Part shown: positions 8,747 through 17,227 of the stretch, one piece after another
Layout: each line of letters begins with the position of its first letter
How positions within the stretch are numbered: the first letter of the stretch is position 1
Source of the DNA: Hydrogenophaga sp. IBVHS1
GTDB taxonomy: Bacteria > Pseudomonadota > Gammaproteobacteria > Burkholderiales > Burkholderiaceae_C
NCBI RefSeq assembly: GCF_002127265.1
Contig: NZ_NFUU01000002.1
Coordinates: forward strand, 186,001 to 250,000
Direction: 5' to 3'
DNA length: 64,000 bases
Notes under the pieces: model-generated
Databases searched by the model: none
Seen by the model: only the letters and a program-made list of their open reading frames with translations
Told to the model about the DNA's origin: nothing
Made by a program: the position numbers and the translations under genes

Positions 8747-9640
8747 ATGATTGAGGTATTCGGTCTTCCCCTGCCCGTGCTGGCGGGGCAGCTCATGCTG
8801 GGTCTGGTCAACGGCTGTTTCTACGCCGTGCTCAGTCTGGGGCTGGCGGTCATCTTCGGCCTGCTGCGCATCGTCAATTTCGCGCACGGCGCTTTCTTCA
8901 TGGTGGGTGCGTTCGGCGCGTGGATGCTGCAGCTCTACCTGGGCTGGGGTTACTGGGCGGCGATCGTGCTGGTGCCGCTCATCGTGGGCGCGCTCGGTGG
9001 CCTGTTCGAGCGCGGGCTGCTGCGCCGCCTCTACGGCCTGGACCCGATCTACGGCTTGCTGCTCACCTTTGGCCTGGTGCTGGTGCTCGAAGGCGGCTTT
9101 CGGGTGGCCTACGGCACCTCGGGTCAGCCCTACCCCGTGCCCGCCAACCTGCAGGGTGTGTTCAACCTCGGCTTCATGGTGCTGCCGATCTACCGCGCCT
9201 GGGTCATCTTTGCGGCGCTGGGCGCCTGCCTGCTCACCTGGTGGTTGATCGAGCGCACTCCGCTGGGCGCGCGCCTGCGCGCAGCCACCGAGAAAGCGCA
9301 GCTCACGCAATCGTTCGGCGTCAACGTGCCGCTGCTGCTGACCTTCACCTACGCCGGCGGCATTGCGCTGGCGGCATTCACCGGCGTGCTGGCCGCGCCC
9401 ATCCTGCATGTGAACTCGGGCATGGGCTCCAACCTCGTCATCATCGTGTTTGCCATCGTGGTCATTGGCGGCATGGGCTCGGTGCTGGGGTCCATCGTCA
9501 CCGCGCTGGGCATCGGCGTGATCGAAGGGCTCACCAAGGTCTTCTACTCCGAAGCCTCCACCACGGTGATCTTCGTGGTGATGGCGCTGGTGCTGCTGTT
9601 CCGGCCACGCGGTCTCTTTGGCAAGGAAGGTGCGGCATGA
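8747..9640 (+). CDS. livH: Branched-chain amino acid-type ABC permease, LivH
   Basis: This 297-residue inner-membrane permease has about eight to nine hydrophobic segments and the LivH signature GLLRIVNFAHGAFFMVGAF near residues 38-56. The cytoplasmic coupling region contains TPLGARLRAATEKAQL. It pairs with LivM to form the channel. The gene starts just downstream of the divergent AraC-type gene and overlaps livM by 4 bp (ATGA). Homologues also serve urea and amide importers. Confidence 0.9.
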   Translation: MIEVFGLPLPVLAGQLMLGLVNGCFYAVLSLGLAVIFGLLRIVNFAHGAFFMVGAFGAWMLQLYLGWGYWAAIVLVPLIVGALGGLFERGLLRRLYGLDPIYGLLLTFGLVLVLEGGFRVAYGTSGQPYPVPANLQGVFNLGFMVLPIYRAWVIFAALGACLLTWWLIERTPLGARLRAATEKAQLTQSFGVNVPLLLTFTYAGGIALAAFTGVLAAPILHVNSGMGSNLVIIVFAIVVIGGMGSVLGSIVTALGIGVIEGLTKVFYSEASTTVIFVVMALVLLFRPRGLFGKEGAA

Positions 9641-10590
9641 ACAAGACGATGCCGACCTGGCAGAAAGTCTTGATGGCCGTGGTGGTGCTGGCGCTGCTGG
9701 TCGTGCCTTGGGCGCCGCAGCTGGTCTACCCGGTGTTCGTGATGAAGCTGCTGTGCATGGCGCTGTTTGCCTGTGCCTACAGCCTGTTGCTGGGCTTCGG
9801 CGGCATGATGTCGTTCGGCCACGCGGCATTCTTCGGCAGCGCGGCCTACGTCACCGGCCTCGCCGCCAAACACTGGGGCCTGCCGCCCGAGCTGGCCTTG
9901 CTCCTGGGCACGGGCGCGGCGGCGGTGCTGGGCGCGGTGGTGGGCGGCCTGGCCATACACCGCCAGGGCATCTACCTCGCCATGATCACGCTGGCGCTGG
10001 CGCAGATGGTGTATTTCATCTTTCTGCAACTGCCGTTCACCGGCGCAGAAGACGGCATGCAGCAGATTCCGCGCGGCACGCTGCTGGGCTTCATCGACCT
10101 GCGCAGCGACTTCACCATGTACCACCTGGTGCTGTTCCTCACCATCGCAGGCCTGTGGCTCATTCATCGCGTAGTGCATTCACCGTTTGGTCATGTGGTG
10201 GTGGCCATCCGCGAGCACGAGCCGCGTGCGCGCTCGCTCGGCTACCCCGTGGAGCGCTACAAGCTCATGCTGTTCGTGCTCTCGGCCGCGCTCTCCGGCC
10301 TGGCGGGCTCCATGAAGGCGCTGGTGTTCCAGCTGGCTGCGCTGTCCGACGTGCACTGGCACCTCTCGGGGGACGTGGTGCTGATGGCGCTGCTCGGCGG
10401 CATGCACACCGTGTTCGGCCCCGCCATCGGTGCGGCGCTGGTGGTGGGCCTGCAGTACTACCTCGATGCCTTTGGCGGCTGGGTCACGCTGGTCACCGGC
10501 CTGATCTTCATGGTGTGCGTGCTCTCCTTCCGCAGTGGCATTGCCGGCGCGGTGGCGGCGCTGCGCCCGCATCCGCGCAGCGGTCCCTGA
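9637..10590 (+). CDS. livM: Branched-chain amino acid-type ABC permease, LivM
   Basis: This 317-residue permease has many hydrophobic segments and the LivM motif GFGGMMSFGHAAFFG near residues 52-66. The coupling region contains HSPFGHVVVAIREHEPRARS. It forms the membrane channel with LivH. The start overlaps the livH stop by 4 bp, indicating translational coupling. The gene is followed after 45 bp by the PEP-hydrolase-family gene with a good ribosome-binding site (AAGGAGA), so the importer and the downstream enzymes probably share a transcript. Confidence 0.9.
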   Translation: MNKTMPTWQKVLMAVVVLALLVVPWAPQLVYPVFVMKLLCMALFACAYSLLLGFGGMMSFGHAAFFGSAAYVTGLAAKHWGLPPELALLLGTGAAAVLGAVVGGLAIHRQGIYLAMITLALAQMVYFIFLQLPFTGAEDGMQQIPRGTLLGFIDLRSDFTMYHLVLFLTIAGLWLIHRVVHSPFGHVVVAIREHEPRARSLGYPVERYKLMLFVLSAALSGLAGSMKALVFQLAALSDVHWHLSGDVVLMALLGGMHTVFGPAIGAALVVGLQYYLDAFGGWVTLVTGLIFMVCVLSFRSGIAGAVAALRPHPRSGP

Positions 10591-10635
10591 TCGTTTCAAC
10601 CAGACAACCCCGTTTTCCATTTCAAGGAGACCCCC

Positions 10636-11466
10636 ATGCCGCGTTTCGAACGCTCAGCCCTGATGGCGAAGTTCCAGGACATGGTGCAACGCCGTGTGCC
10701 CATCATTGGTGGCGGCGCCGGCACCGGCATATCCGCCAAGTGCGAAGAGGCCGCCGGCATCGACCTCATCGTCATCTACAACTCGGGCCGCTACCGCATG
10801 GCCGGGCGTGCGTCGTCGGCGGGTCTGCTGGCCTATGGCAACGCCAACGACATCGTGCTGGAGATGGCCGGCGAGGTGCTGCCGGTGGCGAAGAAGACGC
10901 CGGTGATCGCCGGCGTGAACGGCACCGACCCTTTTGTCATCATGCCGGTGTTCCTCCGGAAGCTGAAAGACCTCGGGTTTTCCGGCGTGCAGAACTTCCC
11001 CACCGTGGGCATCATCGACGGCACCTTCCGCCAGAGCCTCGAGGAGACCGGCATCAACTACGCCACCGAGGTCGAGATGATCGGCGAAGCCCATGCGCTC
11101 GATCTGCTGACCACGCCGTATGTGTTCTCCGCCGAGGAGGCCGTGGCCATGACCGAAGCCGGTGCCGATTTCGTGGTGCCGCACCTGGGCGTGACCACGG
11201 GCGGCACCATCGGTGCCACGTCGGCCAGATCGCTCGCCGAATCGGTGAAGCTCATCGACGAATGGGGCGAAGCCGCGCGCCGGGTGCGCAAGGACGTGAT
11301 CGTGATCGCGCACGGCGGGCCCATATCGTCGCCCGAAGATGTGGACTACGTGTTCAAGCACAGCAGACATTGCAACGGCTTTTATGGCGCGAGCAGCATG
11401 GAGCGCCTGCCCACCGAGATAGCGATCAAGTCGCACGTGGAACGCTACAAGAACCTGAATTTCTGA
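10636..11466 (+). CDS. Phosphoenolpyruvate hydrolase-family TIM-barrel protein
   Basis: This 276-residue protein belongs to the PEP_hydrolase (PF09370-type) TIM-barrel family. Visible family motifs are [35 protein letters not shown] and [13 protein letters not shown], all near phosphate- or acid-binding loops. It is expected to be a cytoplasmic lyase or hydrolase acting on a small oxo-acid; the substrate is unknown. It lies between an ABC importer and a UPF0261 gene. In plant and fungal Tm-1 proteins this barrel is fused to UPF0261, which strongly suggests the two work together. Confidence 0.85.
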   Translation: MPRFERSALMAKFQDMVQRRVPIIGGGAGTGISAKCEEAAGIDLIVIYNSGRYRMAGRASSAGLLAYGNANDIVLEMAGEVLPVAKKTPVIAGVNGTDPFVIMPVFLRKLKDLGFSGVQNFPTVGIIDGTFRQSLEETGINYATEVEMIGEAHALDLLTTPYVFSAEEAVAMTEAGADFVVPHLGVTTGGTIGATSARSLAESVKLIDEWGEAARRVRKDVIVIAHGGPISSPEDVDYVFKHSRHCNGFYGASSMERLPTEIAIKSHVERYKNLNF

Positions 11467-11491
11467 AACCCCAACGAGAGGAGACACACAC

Positions 11492-11935
11492 ATGGCCCGG
11501 GTATATGTGAGCGCGGTGATGAACGCCACCATCGATCAGGCATGGTCGTACTTGCGCGACTTCGGTGCGCTCGGCAACTACCACCCCTACTTCGAGAAGT
11601 CCTACATCGAAGACGGCAAGCCGTCGGACCAGATCGGCTGCGTGCGCCACTTCACCGTGCGCGAAGACGGCGGGTACCTGCGCGAGCAGTTGCTCGCGCT
11701 CTCCGACGACACCCACCGCTGCCGCTACAAAATCCTGCACATCGACGCGCCGTGGACCAATTACGTGGCCGAGATGCACCTGCTGCCCATCACCGAAGGC
11801 AACCGATGCTTCGGTGAATGGTGGGCCGAATGGGACGTGCCCGCCGACCAGGAAGCCGAGGCGCAGGAGCGCGTGAAAGGCACCTTTCGCACCTTCTTCG
11901 AGTGTGTGAACACGCATTACGAGAAACGGAAATGA
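11492..11935 (+). CDS. SRPBCC family protein (polyketide cyclase/dehydrase-like)
   Basis: This 147-residue protein is a single START-like SRPBCC fold that usually binds hydrophobic ligands. Typical features are the opening VYVSAVMNATIDQAWSYLRD and a conserved-looking centre GCVRHFTVREDGGYLRE. There is no signal peptide. GAGGAGA precedes the ATG. It sits between the PEP-hydrolase-like and UPF0261 genes and overlaps the latter by 4 bp, so it probably acts on the same unknown compound. No enzymatic residue can be assigned. Confidence 0.8.
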   Translation: MARVYVSAVMNATIDQAWSYLRDFGALGNYHPYFEKSYIEDGKPSDQIGCVRHFTVREDGGYLREQLLALSDDTHRCRYKILHIDAPWTNYVAEMHLLPITEGNRCFGEWWAEWDVPADQEAEAQERVKGTFRTFFECVNTHYEKRK

Positions 11936-13152
11936 GCAGGAAGCCACCCACCGCCTGGGTGGTGGGCACCTTCGACACCAAGGCCGCCGAGCTGAACTAC
12001 CTGGCGGGCCTGCTGCGCGCGGCCGGCCTGCGCGTGGTCACGGTAGACATCGGCACGCGCAGCGCACCGGGTGTGGCCGACATCGAAGCCCGCGCCGTGG
12101 CCAGCCACCACCCGCGCGGCGCAGCGGCGGTGTTTGAACCCAGCGACCGGGGCGAGGCCGTGATCGCCATGGGCGATGCGCTGGCTGCGCTGGTGCGCCA
12201 GCGCCTGGCGGCTGGCGAAATCCAAGGCATGCTGGGCGTGGGCGGCTCAGGCGGCAGCTCGATGATCGCGCCGGCCATGCGCCTGCTGCCCATCGGTGTG
12301 CCCAAACTGCTGGTGTCCACCATGGCGGCGGGCGATGTGTCGGCCTACGTGGGCGTAGTCGACATGACGCTGATGTACCCGGTGACCGACATCGCCGGGC
12401 TCAACCGCCTCTCGCGCACCATCCTGGCCAACGCGGCGCACGCCCTTGCCGGCATGCTGCTGCATCGCGCGCCCGTGGACCACGCAGACGACAAACCCTC
12501 CATCGGCCTCACCATGTTCGGCGTGACCACGCCCTGCGTGCAGGCCGTGCGCGAAATGCTGATCAACGAATTCGATGCGCAGGTGTTTCATGCCAACGGC
12601 GCGGGTGGCCGCACGCTGGAAGCGCTGGCCGCCGCCGGCATGCTGCGCGCCGTGGTCGATCTCACCACCACCGAAGTGGGCCAGCACCTGGCCGGTGGTG
12701 TGTGCGACGCCGGCCCGAACCGGCTCGACGCTGCCGCCCGCCACGGCCTGCCGTGGGTGGGTTCGGTCGGTGCGCTGGACATGATCAACTGGGGCGCGCC
12801 CAGCACCATCCCCGAACGGCACAAAGGCCGCACCTTTCATGTGCATAACGCCAACGTGACGCTGATGCGCAGCAACGCGCAGGAGCTGGCCGCGGCCGCA
12901 CAACGCATCGCCGAGCAGCTCAACCGCGCCGGTGGCCCGGTGCGCCTGCTGTTGCCCCTGGGCGGTTTGTCGATGATCGACGCGCCCGGCCAGCCGTTTC
13001 ACGACCCCGCTGCCGATGCGGTGTTGTTCAACACGCTGGAGCGCCTGTTCACCGTCACCGACACGCACCGGTTGATCCAGCTGCCGCACCACATCAACGA
13101 TCCCGCCTTTGCGGTGGCCGTGGCCGAGCAGGTGAGGGCGGTGGTGGTGTAA
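11932..13152 (+). CDS. Tm-1-like (UPF0261) ATP-binding domain protein
   Basis: This 406-residue protein is a complete UPF0261 / Tm-1-like protein. It shows the N-terminal AWVVGTFDTKAAELNYL, the glycine-rich GVGGSGGSSM and the central MYPVTDIAGLNRLSRTIL. In tomato Tm-1, which blocks tobamovirus replication, this domain binds ATP and is followed by a TIM-barrel domain. Here the barrel is encoded separately at 10636-11466. The bacterial reaction is not known. The ATG at 11932 overlaps the SRPBCC stop by 4 bp. A pathway role with the ABC importer is inferred from the operon. Confidence 0.88.
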   Translation: MSRKPPTAWVVGTFDTKAAELNYLAGLLRAAGLRVVTVDIGTRSAPGVADIEARAVASHHPRGAAAVFEPSDRGEAVIAMGDALAALVRQRLAAGEIQGMLGVGGSGGSSMIAPAMRLLPIGVPKLLVSTMAAGDVSAYVGVVDMTLMYPVTDIAGLNRLSRTILANAAHALAGMLLHRAPVDHADDKPSIGLTMFGVTTPCVQAVREMLINEFDAQVFHANGAGGRTLEALAAAGMLRAVVDLTTTEVGQHLAGGVCDAGPNRLDAAARHGLPWVGSVGALDMINWGAPSTIPERHKGRTFHVHNANVTLMRSNAQELAAAAQRIAEQLNRAGGPVRLLLPLGGLSMIDAPGQPFHDPAADAVLFNTLERLFTVTDTHRLIQLPHHINDPAFAVAVAEQVRAVVV

Positions 13153-13163
13153 GGTGTCGCGCC

Positions 13164-14381
13164 ATGAGCGACGACACCCCAGGCACCACCACCGAACAGG
13201 CCAGAACCCGATTTTTTGAAGGCAACGAGCACTTCGGTGCCGGACGCCTCGCCGAAGCCCGCGCCAGCTACCAGGCCGCGCTGGCGCTGGTGCCCGGCAG
13301 GCCGTCGGTGCTGGCCAACCTGGGCGTCACCGAATGCCGGCTTGGCCTCTGGGCCGAATCGATCGATCACCTGAAGCAGGCCACCGCAGCCGACCCCGAA
13401 CACCGCGACGCGTGGGTGGCGCTCGGCCTGTCCAGCGAAGCCCTGGGCCAGTGGGAACCCGCCGCGCAGGCGCTGCAGCAGGGCATGCGGCTGGGCGCGG
13501 CCACTGCGCAACTGTGGCTCTCGCTCGCGCTGTGCCAGTTGCACCTGGAGCGCCCCGCGGAAGCGCTGCAATCGCTGGACGAAGCGCTGGCGCTCGACGC
13601 CACGCTGGCCGACGCCTGGAGCCAGCGCGGCAGCCTGCTGCGCGACGCTGGTCGCCACGCCGAAGCCGCCCTGTGTTTCGAGCAGGCACTCACCCACGGG
13701 GCCGACGAATCCCTGCACCGCTTCTACCTGGCCTCGGTGCGCGGTGGCGATGCCACGCCACCGCAACCACCACGCGCTTACGTGGAGACGCTGTTCAACG
13801 AGTACGCCGACGATTTCCAGACGCACCTCGTGGAGCAATTGCGATACCAGGCCCACCAGACGCTGCTGGCGCCGCTGCGCGAATCGGGCCGACGCTATCC
13901 GCTAGTGCTCGACCTGGGCTGCGGCACTGGTCTGTGCGGCCAGCTCATTCGCGAGCAGGCCGATGCGGTGGACGGCGTGGACCTGGCCGAGGCCATGGTG
14001 AAGCAGGCACGCGCCACAGGCGCCTACCGCCGCGTGGTGCATGGCGACCTGCTGGGTTTTTTGCGCGAAGAATCCACGCCCGCCGACCTCGTGATCGCCG
14101 CCGACGTCTTCATCTACGTGGGCGCACTCGACGAAGTCTTTGCCGCCATCAGCCAGCGTTTGCGGCGTGGCGGCTGTTTCGCCTTCTCGGTGGAGCTGGC
14201 CCGCGGCAACGCCGAACTGCAACTGCTGCCCAGCCTGCGCTACGCACACTCACCCGGCTACGTGGAGAGGCTCGCCCTGGCCCATGGATTTCGCGTGCAG
14301 AAGACCTGGCAGGCACCGCTGCGCGAGGACCAGCGCAAGCCGGTGATGGGGATTTATGTGTTGCTGGAGCCGGTGGGCTGA
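13164..14381 (+). CDS. TPR-repeat methyltransferase
   Basis: This 405-residue protein has five to six tetratricopeptide repeats (about residues 14-190, e.g. AVLANLG- and AWVALGL-type helices). A class I SAM-dependent methyltransferase domain follows, with motif I VLDLGCGTGLCGQLI near residue 250 and DLVIAADVFIYVG later. The TPR part probably docks a protein partner; the methyl acceptor is unknown. It starts 11 bp after the UPF0261 gene but need not share its function. Its end overlaps the convergent hepT gene by 28 bp. Confidence 0.85.
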   Translation: MSDDTPGTTTEQARTRFFEGNEHFGAGRLAEARASYQAALALVPGRPSVLANLGVTECRLGLWAESIDHLKQATAADPEHRDAWVALGLSSEALGQWEPAAQALQQGMRLGAATAQLWLSLALCQLHLERPAEALQSLDEALALDATLADAWSQRGSLLRDAGRHAEAALCFEQALTHGADESLHRFYLASVRGGDATPPQPPRAYVETLFNEYADDFQTHLVEQLRYQAHQTLLAPLRESGRRYPLVLDLGCGTGLCGQLIREQADAVDGVDLAEAMVKQARATGAYRRVVHGDLLGFLREESTPADLVIAADVFIYVGALDEVFAAISQRLRRGGCFAFSVELARGNAELQLLPSLRYAHSPGYVERLALAHGFRVQKTWQAPLREDQRKPVMGIYVLLEPVG

Positions 14382-14743
14382 AGACGACTGGTCTCACCTT
14401 GGCTCTGGAGGATTCGCAACTGCTCCAGCAACTGCGGAATGTCGGATTGCACGATGCTCCACAGCACATCGTTGTCGATGCCGAGGTAGCCATGGATCAG
14501 CCGGTTGCGTGTGGCGATGATCTTTCGCCAGGCAATTTCCGGGTGTGCGCGCCGAATTTTCTCTGGAATATGGGTCGCGGCTTCACCCACCAGCTCGATG
14601 TTTCGCAAAGTTGCGTCGTAATGGATGCCGCTGCCCGCAAATGAACTGGCATCAAGATCCTGGGTGTAGCTCAGGACCTTGCTGCAGAAACCAACCATGT
14701 CCTCGACGTAAAACCGCCACTCCCGTTCCAGTGGCTCAGACAT
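14354..14743 (-). CDS. hepT: HepT-like ribonuclease toxin
   Basis: This 129-residue all-helical protein is the toxin of a HepT/MntA system. The catalytic R-X4-6-H motif is intact as RNRLIHGY (Arg79, His84), and the following Tyr86 is the residue that the partner modifies in characterised systems. In those systems the partner adds AMP groups to this tyrosine and silences the RNase. The start at 14743 overlaps the end of mntA by 8 bp, giving the usual antitoxin-toxin order on the minus strand. All key residues are present, so it is probably functional. Confidence 0.88.
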   Translation of the reverse strand: MSEPLEREWRFYVEDMVGFCSKVLSYTQDLDASSFAGSGIHYDATLRNIELVGEAATHIPEKIRRAHPEIAWRKIIATRNRLIHGYLGIDNDVLWSIVQSDIPQLLEQLRILQSQGETSRLQPTGSSNT

Positions 14744-15026
14744 GCAGCCGGTCCCGTTCAATGAAAGGACGCAATTCTGCCCGCAGCGCCTTGTCTGTGA
14801 CCAGATCGACAGAGCAACCCAACAGGTCTTCCAGATAAAACTGCACGCCAAAGTAGCGCTCGGAGTTGGCAGGTCCGTCAAAGGAGACAAGCACGTCCAC
14901 ATCGCTGTCGGATCTGGCGGTGCCTCGGGCCGTCGAACCAAACAACGACAGCTCGCGCACGGCGAACCGTCGGGCGAGTTCGTCCTTGTTTTGCTTCAGC
15001 AGAGAGAGGGTCAGAGAGCGGTCCAC
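14736..15026 (-). CDS. mntA: MntA-like nucleotidyltransferase antitoxin
   Basis: This protein of about 96 residues is a minimal nucleotidyltransferase. The active site GSTARGTARSDSDVD fits GS-X10-DXD, and a third acidic residue lies in SVDLVT. In known systems it transfers AMP to the tyrosine of HepT and so neutralises it. I place the start at a GTG at 15026 because longer frames would run into the cupin gene, which ends at 15076, and no closer ATG exists; the exact start is uncertain. It overlaps hepT by 8 bp. Confidence 0.82.
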   Translation of the reverse strand: MDRSLTLSLLKQNKDELARRFAVRELSLFGSTARGTARSDSDVDVLVSFDGPANSERYFGVQFYLEDLLGCSVDLVTDKALRAELRPFIERDRLHV

Positions 15027-15075
15027 GGGCAAACTGTACTGGAAATGCGCAAGTTCGGCTCGGTGTTGCAGCCCC

Positions 15076-15357
15076 TCAATCGTTGCGCCGCGCCACCCAG
15101 TAAGCTGCGCCTTCCTTGCCATAGCGTTCGGCGTGCAGCACGTCGCGGCCCACTTCGAAGGCGTCGCCCGGGCGGAGCTGGCGGGTGAGGTCCCCCACCG
15201 TGAGCCACATCTCGCCGCGTGTCACCAGCGCTTTCACCGCAAACGGGTGCGAGTGCATGTCCAGCAGAGTCAGGGGGTCCCACTGGCGTTCCAGGACTTC
15301 GTCGAATCCCTCGGTCAAGGCCTGGATGCGGAAGGTGTCGAAGTTGAGATTGGGCAT
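15076..15357 (-). CDS. Small cupin-fold protein
   Basis: This 93-residue protein is a single cupin barrel. The metal-ligand motif appears as LLDMHSHPFAVKALV, followed by GEMWLTVGD and LRPGDAFEV, the second cupin box. Its small size and lack of other domains suggest either a small-molecule binding protein or a minor enzyme; no substrate can be assigned. The ATG at 15357 gives the normal start for this group. It lies 49 bp upstream of mntA on the same strand, so one transcript could cover cupin, mntA and hepT. Confidence 0.75.
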   Translation of the reverse strand: MPNLNFDTFRIQALTEGFDEVLERQWDPLTLLDMHSHPFAVKALVTRGEMWLTVGDLTRQLRPGDAFEVGRDVLHAERYGKEGAAYWVARRND

Positions 15358-15442
15358 GGCTTGGCATTGTGGGGGTTTGTGGTGAGCGGTCAAGCGGTAG
15401 CATGTCGCCCTCGCTCCGTGTACATCGAAAGGATGGTGGTGC

Positions 15443-15799
15443 ATGTCCCACATGTTGTTGATCATTGAACCCGTCGGCCAGCGTGCTACGCGCACCGAAG
15501 CCCAGGGCCGCGAGGTCTATGCGCGCATGGTGCGCTTTGGGGATGAGCTGCGCGAACGCGGCAAATTGCTGGCGGTGGAGTCGCTGGCGTCCGAAGCGGG
15601 CGCGGTGCGTGTGAGCAAGGCCGGCGGCCCCAAGGCCCAGGTGCTCGACGGCCCCTTCGCCGAAGCCAAGGAAATGATCGGCGGCTTCTTCCTGCTGAAT
15701 TGCGACAGCATGGCGGAAGCGGTGGCAATTGCGCACGAATGCCCGGCGGCAGAATGGGCCACGGTGGAGGTGCGGGCTCTGGGACCTTGTTACGACTGA
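15443..15799 (+). CDS. YciI/DGPF domain protein 1
   Basis: This 118-residue YCII-related protein carries the family hallmark LDGPFAEAKEMIGGFFLL. Such DGPF proteins have a ferredoxin-like fold with a conserved His-Asp pair in some members, and their role is unresolved. They are the standard genomic partners of ECF42 sigma factors, and one is encoded downstream at 17658-18926. Three DGPF proteins occur within 7 kb. The protein lacks a signal peptide. It is probably part of the ECF42 regulon rather than a classical enzyme operon. Confidence 0.8.
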   Translation: MSHMLLIIEPVGQRATRTEAQGREVYARMVRFGDELRERGKLLAVESLASEAGAVRVSKAGGPKAQVLDGPFAEAKEMIGGFFLLNCDSMAEAVAIAHECPAAEWATVEVRALGPCYD

Positions 15800-15832
15800 A
15801 CGTCACGCCTAGGGTTTTTACTTAGCTCTCGG

Positions 15833-15859
15833 GGTCGAAGTTGAGCCGCCTGTTTCGTC
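15833..15859 (+). promoter_or_regulatory. Candidate ECF42-type promoter upstream of the DGPF-sigma operon
   Basis: GGTCGA (15833-15838) and CGTC (15856-15859) are separated by 17 bp and sit 44 bp before the first gene of the VOC-YciI-SRPBCC-VOC-sigma operon. ECF42 sigma factors are reported to prefer a TGTCGA-like -35 and a CGTC-like -10. The match is close but short, so this is an inference. Confidence 0.35.
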
Positions 15860-15902
15860 GTACCGGTTGAGTCCTCGCCGTTACAAGTCACAGGAGCACA
15901 CC

Positions 15903-16295
15903 ATGATGAATCCCGTCGTCCATTTCGAGATGCCCTACCGCGACCGCGAGCGCGCGGTGCGCTTCTACTCCAGCGCATTCGGCTGGCAGTGCCAGATGCT
16001 GGGCGAGGAAATGGGCCACTACGTGACCGTGGTCACCGCCCTTTCCGACGCCAAGCCCGGCGCCCCTGCAGGAGCCATTGGCGGCGGCTTGTTCCCGTTC
16101 AAGCCCGACTGGCCCGCGCAGTACCCTGGGGTTGTGATCGGCGTGGAAGACATCCAGGCGGCGATGGCACGCGTGCGCAAGGCCGGTGGCGAAGTGCTGG
16201 GTGAACCCATGTCCATCCCCGGCGTGGGCGAGTACGTGGCCTTCCTCGACACCGAAGGCAACCGCCACAGCCTGATGCAACCCCTGGCCATGTGA
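15903..16295 (+). CDS. VOC family protein 1 (glyoxalase/bleomycin-resistance fold)
   Basis: This 130-residue protein has the two beta-alpha-beta-beta-beta modules of the vicinal oxygen chelate fold. The first opens VVHFEMPYRDRERAVRFYSSAFGW and the second includes YVAFLDTEGNRHSLMQ, with the usual late acidic ligand position. VOC proteins bind a metal and act as lyases, dioxygenases or resistance binders; which applies here is unknown. CAGGAG precedes the ATG. It is the first gene of the likely operon that ends with the ECF42 sigma factor. Confidence 0.82.
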   Translation: MMNPVVHFEMPYRDRERAVRFYSSAFGWQCQMLGEEMGHYVTVVTALSDAKPGAPAGAIGGGLFPFKPDWPAQYPGVVIGVEDIQAAMARVRKAGGEVLGEPMSIPGVGEYVAFLDTEGNRHSLMQPLAM

Positions 16296-16319
16296 TTTCC
16301 CGTCTGCAAGGAGAACGCC

Positions 16320-16742
16320 ATGCGATTCATGATCATCGTCAAATCCTGCGACGAATTCGAGGCCGAAACCAGCCCCGCGCCCGACGAAGCACTGATGGCG
16401 GAGATGGTCCGCTACCACGAGGAACTGGCCCAGGCCGGTGTGTTGCTCGATGGCTCGGGCCTGCATCCCAGTCGCAAGGGCTGGCGCGTGCACTACAGCG
16501 CCGACGGCAAGAAGCGCGTGGTTGACGGCCCGTTTGCCGAGGCCAAGGAACTCATTGCCGGCTACACCCTGATCCAGGTGCGTTCGCGAGAAGAGGCGCT
16601 GGAATGGAGCCGGCGCTTTCCGAATCCTGCCGGTCGCGGCAAGGAAGCCGTGATCGAGCTGCGCCAGCTGTACGAGATGGAAGATTTCCCGCCCAGCCAG
16701 CCGCTGGAGGATTTCAAGAAGCTCGACGCCCGCACCCGTTGA
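16320..16742 (+). CDS. YciI/DGPF domain protein 2
   Basis: This 140-residue YCII-related protein has the family hallmark VDGPFAEAKELIAGYTLIQV and the opening MRFMIIVKS typical of DGPF proteins linked to ECF sigma factors. It is cytoplasmic and its biochemical role is unknown. AAGGAGA lies before the ATG. It lies 24 bp after the VOC gene and 22 bp before the SRPBCC gene, in the run of small genes that ends with the sigma factor. Confidence 0.85.
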   Translation: MRFMIIVKSCDEFEAETSPAPDEALMAEMVRYHEELAQAGVLLDGSGLHPSRKGWRVHYSADGKKRVVDGPFAEAKELIAGYTLIQVRSREEALEWSRRFPNPAGRGKEAVIELRQLYEMEDFPPSQPLEDFKKLDARTR

Positions 16743-16764
16743 ACCACTTCAAAGGAGAGAACCC

Positions 16765-17205
16765 ATGAAGCAACACTTCGACATCTTCATCCGGGCGCCG
16801 CGCCAGCGTGTGTGGGCCACCATGCTGGAAGCACCCACCTACGAACAATGGACCAGCGCCTTCTGCGAAGGCTCGCGTTTCGAGGGTTCCTGGGACCCAG
16901 GCGCTCGCATCCGTTTCCTGGACCCGGCCGGCCACGGCATGGTGTCCGAAATCGCCGAGCACCGCCCGGCCGAGTTCGTGTCCATCCGGCACCTCGGTTT
17001 CATCGAGAACGGCAAGGAAGACACCACCAGCGAAGCCGTGCGGGCGTGGGCTCCCTGCTACGAAAACTACACCTTCACCGAAGAGGCTGGTGGCACCCGA
17101 GTGAACGTGGTCATCGACAGTTTCACGGGGTACGAAGCGATGATGGCCGACACCTGGCCGCGCGCGCTCGCGTCACTCAAGTCCCTGTGCGAACGCACGA
17201 ACTGA
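16765..17205 (+). CDS. SRPBCC/AHSA1-like protein
   Basis: This 146-residue protein has the activator of Hsp90 ATPase (AHSA1)-type SRPBCC fold, starting MKQHFDIFIRAPRQRVWATM and containing WDPGARIRFLD and ENYTFTEEAGGTRVNV. Members bind hydrophobic small molecules; the ligand is unknown. AAGGAGAG precedes the ATG. Together with DGPF and VOC proteins it forms the usual companion set of ECF42 loci, so it is probably controlled by the sigma factor encoded two genes downstream. Confidence 0.82.
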   Translation: MKQHFDIFIRAPRQRVWATMLEAPTYEQWTSAFCEGSRFEGSWDPGARIRFLDPAGHGMVSEIAEHRPAEFVSIRHLGFIENGKEDTTSEAVRAWAPCYENYTFTEEAGGTRVNVVIDSFTGYEAMMADTWPRALASLKSLCERTN

Positions 17206-17227
17206 ACCCACCCCAGGAGAACCCACC

